Shown here one piece after another: positions 60,246-64,000 of a stretch of DNA of 64,000 nt. The DNA is from Lactonifactor sp. BIOML-A5 (GTDB taxonomy: Bacteria; Bacillota; Clostridia; Lachnospirales; Lachnospiraceae). A program made the position numbers and the translations under genes. Location: assembly GCF_009677585.1 (NCBI RefSeq), contig NZ_WKYV01000012.1, positions 44,718 to 108,717 of the forward strand. Direction: 5' to 3'. Under the pieces are notes generated by a model. The model saw only the letters and a program-made list of their open reading frames with translations, made no database searches and had not been told where the DNA came from. Each line of letters begins with the position of its first letter. Within the stretch, counting starts at the first letter, position 1.

Positions 60246-61385
60246 ATGAATGTAACCGTGAAGAAATATATAAAAAGTATACTGGCCTTTTTGTTCACTG
60301 TTGTGGGCATTGTACTAGGCATTTTCATCGGCATAAAATTCCTCAGGTTTTTTATGCCGTTTGTAATTGGATGGATTATCGCATTGATAGCCAATCCTCT
60401 GGTAAGATTTGCTGAGAGCAGGATGAAGATTGTACGCAAGTATACCTCCATGCTGATCATTATCGTCGTTCTTGGGCTAATTGTGGGGGCAGTCTATCTG
60501 GCAGGCAGCAAGGTTGTGGAGGAGACCGCAAAGCTGGTGGAGCAGGCACCTGACATCTACCAGAGCTTCAGCCAGGATTATAAAGAGGTGGAGAAGAATC
60601 TGGATCGATTTATCCTGGAACTTCCACAGGGAGTTCAGGACTCAATTCTGGACATGCAGGAAAATATAGGGGCAAAGATTGGAGAGTTTGCTTCAGGTTT
60701 CAGCCAGTGGACAGTTGCCTATGCGGGAGATATTGCCAAGCACCTGCCCAATGTGCTCATCGGCATTATTTTCACGATTCTATCGGCTTACTTTTTCATT
60801 GCAGACAGAGATAAGATCCTGGAATTTGGAAGAGATAATACGCCTATGTTTATACAGCGGAAATGGAAAGTGCTGGCTGACAATTTCAGGGGTGTTATCG
60901 GCGGCTACTTTAAGGCGCAGTTTAAAATTATGGCTATTATCTGGATTGTGCTGGTAGTGGGATTTATGTTTATGAGGGTTAAGTTTGCCATATTTATTGC
61001 ATTCTTAGTGGCATTCTTAGATATGCTTCCCTTCTTCGGAACGGGTACGGCTTTGATCCCATGGGCATTGTTCAGGATTCTGTCAGGAGATATGAAAATG
61101 GCAGTGGAGCTTACGATCTTGTATCTGTTTACCCAACTGCTGCGGCGTATTCTGGAACCTAAGCTGGTAGGGGACTCCATAGGGATAGATCCTCTGGCTA
61201 CGCTGGTATTCATGTATGCCGGTTATAAACTGGCGGGTGTTTTGGGAATGATTTTGGCGGTGCCCATTGGTGCTATTATCATTAATTTCTATAAGATGGG
61301 TGTATTTGACAATATGATGCGGGGGTGTAAAGAGGCCCTGGAGGATTTTGTGCAATGGCTCTGGCCGGAACAAAAGAAAAAGTGA
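60246..61385 (+). CDS. AI-2E family transporter
   Basis: ATG 60246 is preferred because an in-frame GTG at 60201 lies inside the promoter. The 379-residue protein has about eight helices, beginning SILAFLFTVVGIVLGIFIGIKFLRFF, with an amphipathic central segment and the family motifs IGGYFKAQFKIM and GDSIGIDPLATLVFMYAGYKLAG. The family includes TqsA and various Na/H antiporter-like proteins; the substrate is unknown. Confidence 0.88.
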   Translation: MNVTVKKYIKSILAFLFTVVGIVLGIFIGIKFLRFFMPFVIGWIIALIANPLVRFAESRMKIVRKYTSMLIIIVVLGLIVGAVYLAGSKVVEETAKLVEQAPDIYQSFSQDYKEVEKNLDRFILELPQGVQDSILDMQENIGAKIGEFASGFSQWTVAYAGDIAKHLPNVLIGIIFTILSAYFFIADRDKILEFGRDNTPMFIQRKWKVLADNFRGVIGGYFKAQFKIMAIIWIVLVVGFMFMRVKFAIFIAFLVAFLDMLPFFGTGTALIPWALFRILSGDMKMAVELTILYLFTQLLRRILEPKLVGDSIGIDPLATLVFMYAGYKLAGVLGMILAVPIGAIIINFYKMGVFDNMMRGCKEALEDFVQWLWPEQKKK

Positions 61386-61390
61386 GAAAA

Positions 61391-61435
61391 GAAAACACAG
61401 CGTCAGGCATTTTTGACGCTGTGTTTTCTTTTTTT
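61391..61435. terminator. Bidirectional terminator
   Basis: GAAAACACAGCGTCA (61391-61405) and TGACGCTGTGTTTTC (61414-61428), a perfect 15-bp stem with T-runs on both strands. It ends the AI-2E gene and the small gene on the other strand, whose last codons lie within it. Confidence 0.93.
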
Positions 61436-61570
61436 GGGAGAAATTTTATTACTGCGGTATATTTCGGGCCGAAAGCCTCCTTTTTCAAGGAAATCACTGA
61501 TTTTAAGCATGGGGAGAAATCCGATTCCCATACCTAGTAAAGTTATAAGAATTAACAACACATCACGCAT
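61403..61570 (-). CDS. Small single-helix membrane peptide (55 aa)
   Basis: Start ATG 61570 on the minus strand has AAAGGAGGGG (61586-61577) at good distance. The peptide begins MRDVLLILITLLGMGIGFLP, one membrane helix, and ends in a basic tail rich in Lys and Arg (NKISPKKRKHSVKNA). A minus-strand promoter lies 58 bases upstream. The gene is too short for standard open-frame cut-offs. Function unknown; it lies between two transporter genes transcribed the other way. Confidence 0.7.
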   Translation of the reverse strand: MRDVLLILITLLGMGIGFLPMLKISDFLEKGGFRPEIYRSNKISPKKRKHSVKNA

Positions 61571-61627
61571 GACAATCCCCTCCTTTAGTTATAGCATAGC
61601 AGGTATAGGATTAAAGAGGCATTACGG

Positions 61628-61656
61628 ATGATACGGGCATATTAAGAAAGTGTAAA
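61628..61656 (-). promoter_or_regulatory. Promoter of the small membrane peptide gene
   Basis: Minus-strand TTTACA (61656-61651) and TATCAT (61633-61628), 17-bp spacing. Confidence 0.6.
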
Positions 61657-61666
61657 GAGCAAACCA

Positions 61667-61688
61667 TCTTAATGCGTTCTTAATGCGG
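61667..61688. promoter_or_regulatory. Tandem 11-bp TCTTAA box
   Basis: TCTTAATGCGT-TCTTAATGCGG, direct repeats on an 11-bp period, sharing the TCTTAA-N5-TCTTAA form with the box at 56307. It lies upstream of ktrB and next to the divergent small-gene promoter. Confidence 0.5.
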
Positions 61689-61807
61689 AGGCAAAAAGCT
61701 TTATCCTATTTTAATCGAAAAGTTATTAGAATTAACTACACAAGATATAAAGAAGGTATTAAGAATCACGATAAAATTCGTATTTTTAATAGTAAGGTGG
61801 AATCGTT

Positions 61808-63154
61808 ATGATTCAATTGCTGAGTAAGAAATTTACTACTACAAAATTAATAGTTCTGGGATATTTAGTAGTTATATTAACCGGCACCTTTTTGCTGATG
61901 GTTCCCATTTCCAGCAAAGAGAGCGGAGGGGCCGGATTTATAGATTCTCTTTTTACGGCAACCTCCGCCACCTGCGTGACCGGACTGGTTTTGCACGATA
62001 CCTTTACATATTGGTCCGGCTTTGGCCAGGCAGTAATTTTGCTTCTGATACAGATTGGGGGCATTGGCTTTATGACAATTGCCATCACGGCACTGACATT
62101 TACAAAAAAGAAAATAGGGCTCTCCCAGCGTCTGATTATGCAGGAAGCAGTTGTGGCACCACAGGTGGGCGGTATTGTCCGGATGACAAAGTTTATCCTA
62201 TGCGGAGCAATGCTGTTCGAAGGAATTGGTGCTATATTTTTGGCTTTCTGGTTCGTGCCGCGGCTGGGAATTGGAAAAGGAATCTATTTTTCTGTGTTTC
62301 ATTCCATATCCGCGTTCTGCAATGCGGGGATCGATCTTATGGGACAATTTGAAAAAAGTTCATCTCTGGTTACCGCAGGGAATAGTCCGGTGGTTTGCCT
62401 GACCATTACGGCCCTTATAATAGTAGGGGGACTCGGATTTTTTGTGTGGTCAGATATCAGACAGCACGGGAGACATTTCAAAAATTATAAGCTGCACACG
62501 AAAATGGTGATTTCTATGACTACATTTTTAATTGTATCCGGGACTTTACTGTTGCTGCTCTTTGAATTTCACGGGCAGGCAATGGCAGGAAAGAGTGTAG
62601 GGGAGAAAGTAATGGCGGCATTTTTCCAGTCGGTAACTCCCCGGACGGCTGGGTTCAATACAATTCCTTTAGATAAATTGAACCAAACCAGCCAGCTGAC
62701 AATAATTGCTCTTATGTTTATCGGGGGCTCTCCGGGTTCTACAGCGGGGGGGATTAAGACGACTACAGCGATGGTATTAATGCTGAGCATTTGGACGGAA
62801 TTATTCAAAAGGAAAGATATTGAGTGCTTCAAGAGAAGAATAGACGGGGAGATTCTCCGACATGCTACCTGTATTATGATGCTGTATGTTATGCTGATTA
62901 TGGGGGCCACAGTCGCCATAGCAGCAATCGACCAGTCACCCATCGAGGAAACTTTATTTGAGGTCATATCAGCCATTGGTACAGTCGGGCTGTCCCTTGG
63001 CATTACAGCAGATTTATCAACCATTTCCCACCTGATTCTTGTACTATTAATGTTTGTGGGGCGGGTAGGCGGAATCACAATATTAATCTCATTTGGAAAC
63101 AGAATTGCTTTCAGACCATCGAAGCTGCCCCAGGAAAAGGTTACTGTTGGATAG
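61808..63154 (+). CDS. ktrB: TrkH/KtrB-type potassium translocating subunit
   Basis: A 448-residue membrane protein with the four pore-loop repeats of the SKT superfamily: TSATCVTGL, SAFCNAGID, VTPRTAGFN and SAIGTVGLSLG, each containing the filter glycine. It imports K+ (with Na+ in Ktr systems). Its regulatory subunit follows after 30 bases. A TCTTAA box upstream suggests control by an OmpR-family regulator. Confidence 0.94.
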   Translation: MIQLLSKKFTTTKLIVLGYLVVILTGTFLLMVPISSKESGGAGFIDSLFTATSATCVTGLVLHDTFTYWSGFGQAVILLLIQIGGIGFMTIAITALTFTKKKIGLSQRLIMQEAVVAPQVGGIVRMTKFILCGAMLFEGIGAIFLAFWFVPRLGIGKGIYFSVFHSISAFCNAGIDLMGQFEKSSSLVTAGNSPVVCLTITALIIVGGLGFFVWSDIRQHGRHFKNYKLHTKMVISMTTFLIVSGTLLLLLFEFHGQAMAGKSVGEKVMAAFFQSVTPRTAGFNTIPLDKLNQTSQLTIIALMFIGGSPGSTAGGIKTTTAMVLMLSIWTELFKRKDIECFKRRIDGEILRHATCIMMLYVMLIMGATVAIAAIDQSPIEETLFEVISAIGTVGLSLGITADLSTISHLILVLLMFVGRVGGITILISFGNRIAFRPSKLPQEKVTVG

Positions 63155-63184
63155 AGTGGGATTTTAGCTATGACAGGAGGTATT

Positions 63185-63829
63185 ATGAAATCAGTATTAA
63201 TTATCGGATTAGGAAGGTTCGGCAAATATATGGCCGAAAATATGATGGCTCTGGGGAATGAAGTACTGGCCATTGATAACAGGGAAGAGAGAGTCAATGA
63301 AGTTTTGGAGACAGTCACCAACGCACAGATAGGAGATGCCACAAGCGAGGCATTTATCGCGTCCCTGGGCGTCCGGAACTTTGATATCTGTGTGGTTGCA
63401 ATCGGCGATAACTTTCAGAGCTCGCTGGAGACAACATCATTGCTGAAAGATTATGGGGCAGGGTTTGTCCTGGCAAGGGCGAACCGGGATGTACACGCAA
63501 AATTTCTGCTACGAAACGGAGCAGATCGGATTGTCTATCCTGAGAAAGAAATGGCAGAGCGCCTTGCCATGAAATATGGGACAAATAATATCTTTGATTA
63601 TGTAGAACTCACACACGACTACTCCATTTATGAGATAGCTGTGCCGGAGGGGTGGGTAGGGAAAAGTATACTGGAAAAGAGAGTCAGGACAAAATATCAT
63701 ATCAGTATACTAGCCACAAAACAGGGGGAAGACTTAAGGCCGCTGCCCCCGGCGGACCATATTTTTAACAGGGCAGAGACCCTGATAATAGTAGGGCATC
63801 ATAAAGATGTGCGGGCGTTAATAAGATAA
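63185..63829 (+). CDS. ktrA: TrkA/KtrA-type potassium channel regulatory subunit
   Basis: ATG 63185 directly follows AGGAGG; an in-frame ATG at 63170 overlaps it. The 214-residue cytosolic protein has an RCK_N Rossmann fold (SVLIIGLGRFGKYMAENM, IGDATSEAFIASLG) and an RCK_C domain (about 135-214). It binds nucleotide (ATP/ADP or NAD) and gates the KtrB channel. Confidence 0.94.
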   Translation: MKSVLIIGLGRFGKYMAENMMALGNEVLAIDNREERVNEVLETVTNAQIGDATSEAFIASLGVRNFDICVVAIGDNFQSSLETTSLLKDYGAGFVLARANRDVHAKFLLRNGADRIVYPEKEMAERLAMKYGTNNIFDYVELTHDYSIYEIAVPEGWVGKSILEKRVRTKYHISILATKQGEDLRPLPPADHIFNRAETLIIVGHHKDVRALIR

Positions 63830-63856
63830 GCGTTTGGGACAGGCCGATCCTATTTT

Positions 63857-63888
63857 GGGACGTGTTCTTTGTAGAAAGAACACGTCCC
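63857..63888. repeat. Strong palindrome without T-run
   Basis: GGGACGTGTTCTTT (63857-63870), loop GTAG, AAAGAACACGTCCC (63875-63888), a perfect 14-bp stem. Neither strand has a terminator tail. It may be a dispersed REP-like element or a transcript-end structure for ktrA. Confidence 0.6.
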
Positions 63889-63983
63889 TCAGACTGTAGA
63901 CAAAGTCCGAGGACAAGTGCCTAGGATTTTCTTCGCCATTGAGCCAGAAAAGTCAGCACTTACAAGACTTTGAGGCTCTTTTT

Positions 63984-63992
63984 TGGTATAAT
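63984..63992 (+). promoter_or_regulatory. Extended -10 promoter near the right edge
   Basis: TGGTATAAT, an extended -10 with consensus TATAAT (63987-63992) 8 bases before the window ends, presumably serving the next gene. Confidence 0.4.
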
Positions 63993-64000
63993 AGATGTAT

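Overview
The window looks like a chromosomal segment of an anaerobic, Gram-positive gut-type Clostridia, most likely Lachnospiraceae. The evidence is medium GC, strong AGGAGG-type ribosome binding sites, choline-binding wall repeats, YesM/YesN and BceRS-BceAB systems, an FMN riboswitch in front of an ECF-type riboflavin S-component, KtrAB-type potassium uptake and CUT1-type sugar ABC importers without their own ATPase. No rRNA, tRNA, CRISPR array, transposase or phage gene is visible. The assignment rests on gene content only.

Layout. 1-1915: the 3' part of a secreted GH43-like protein anchored by 20-residue choline-binding repeats. 2047-7906: a YesM kinase, two YesN regulators and an orphan solute-binding lipoprotein. 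8018-9289: an HD-GYP protein. 9368-10672 (minus): an MTA/SAH-type deaminase, divergent from operon A. 10956-23397: operon A. 23474-24488 (minus): AzlCD, with a divergent LysR gene at 24606. 25522-29994: a Bce-type antimicrobial-peptide sensing and resistance module with a BceR-type box. 29932-34959: an EamA exporter, GreA, a DUF2971 protein, a MtaA/HemE-like methyltransferase and a PocR-AraC regulator. 35121-37816: pabA-pabB-pabC. 37921-40089: a KamA-like radical SAM protein, a YbaK protein and a DUF2148 protein. 40542-53581: gntR and operon B. 53660-55142: FMN riboswitch, ribU and a Nudix hydrolase. 55431-60141: an MBL hydrolase and a MacAB-like exporter. 60246-63829: an AI-2E family protein, a small antisense membrane peptide and ktrB/ktrA.

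The most striking content is a pair of paralogous operons 18 kb apart. Operon A encodes a solute-binding protein, two permeases, a SIS protein, YjbQ, nucleoside hydrolase 1, DeoD, a LacI regulator, a PfkB-like protein, a nucleoside phosphorylase, nucleoside hydrolase 2 and a long ADP-ribosylglycohydrolase-family protein. Operon B encodes a PfkB kinase, a short ADP-ribosylglycohydrolase, a solute-binding protein, two permeases, a long ADP-ribosylglycohydrolase-family protein, a PfkB-like protein, a nucleoside phosphorylase, a 5-formyl-THF cyclo-ligase-like protein, a SIS protein, a YczE-like membrane protein and YjbQ. A divergent gntR flanks operon B. Eight families are shared. Each operon has its own local regulator and recognisable candidate operators.

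The inferred job is import and dismantling of glycosylated, nucleoside-like or ADP-ribose-like compounds. In this reading the importer brings in a glycoside, the ADP-ribosylglycohydrolase, nucleoside hydrolase and phosphorylase proteins break N- or O-glycosidic bonds, and the SIS and PfkB proteins handle the sugar. The substrate cannot be read from sequence. Two PfkB-like proteins have Asn where the catalytic Asp should be, and two long ADP-ribosylglycohydrolase-family proteins carry an extra beta-rich, lectin-like C-terminal half. These are the main hints that the pathway is not a standard nucleoside salvage route.
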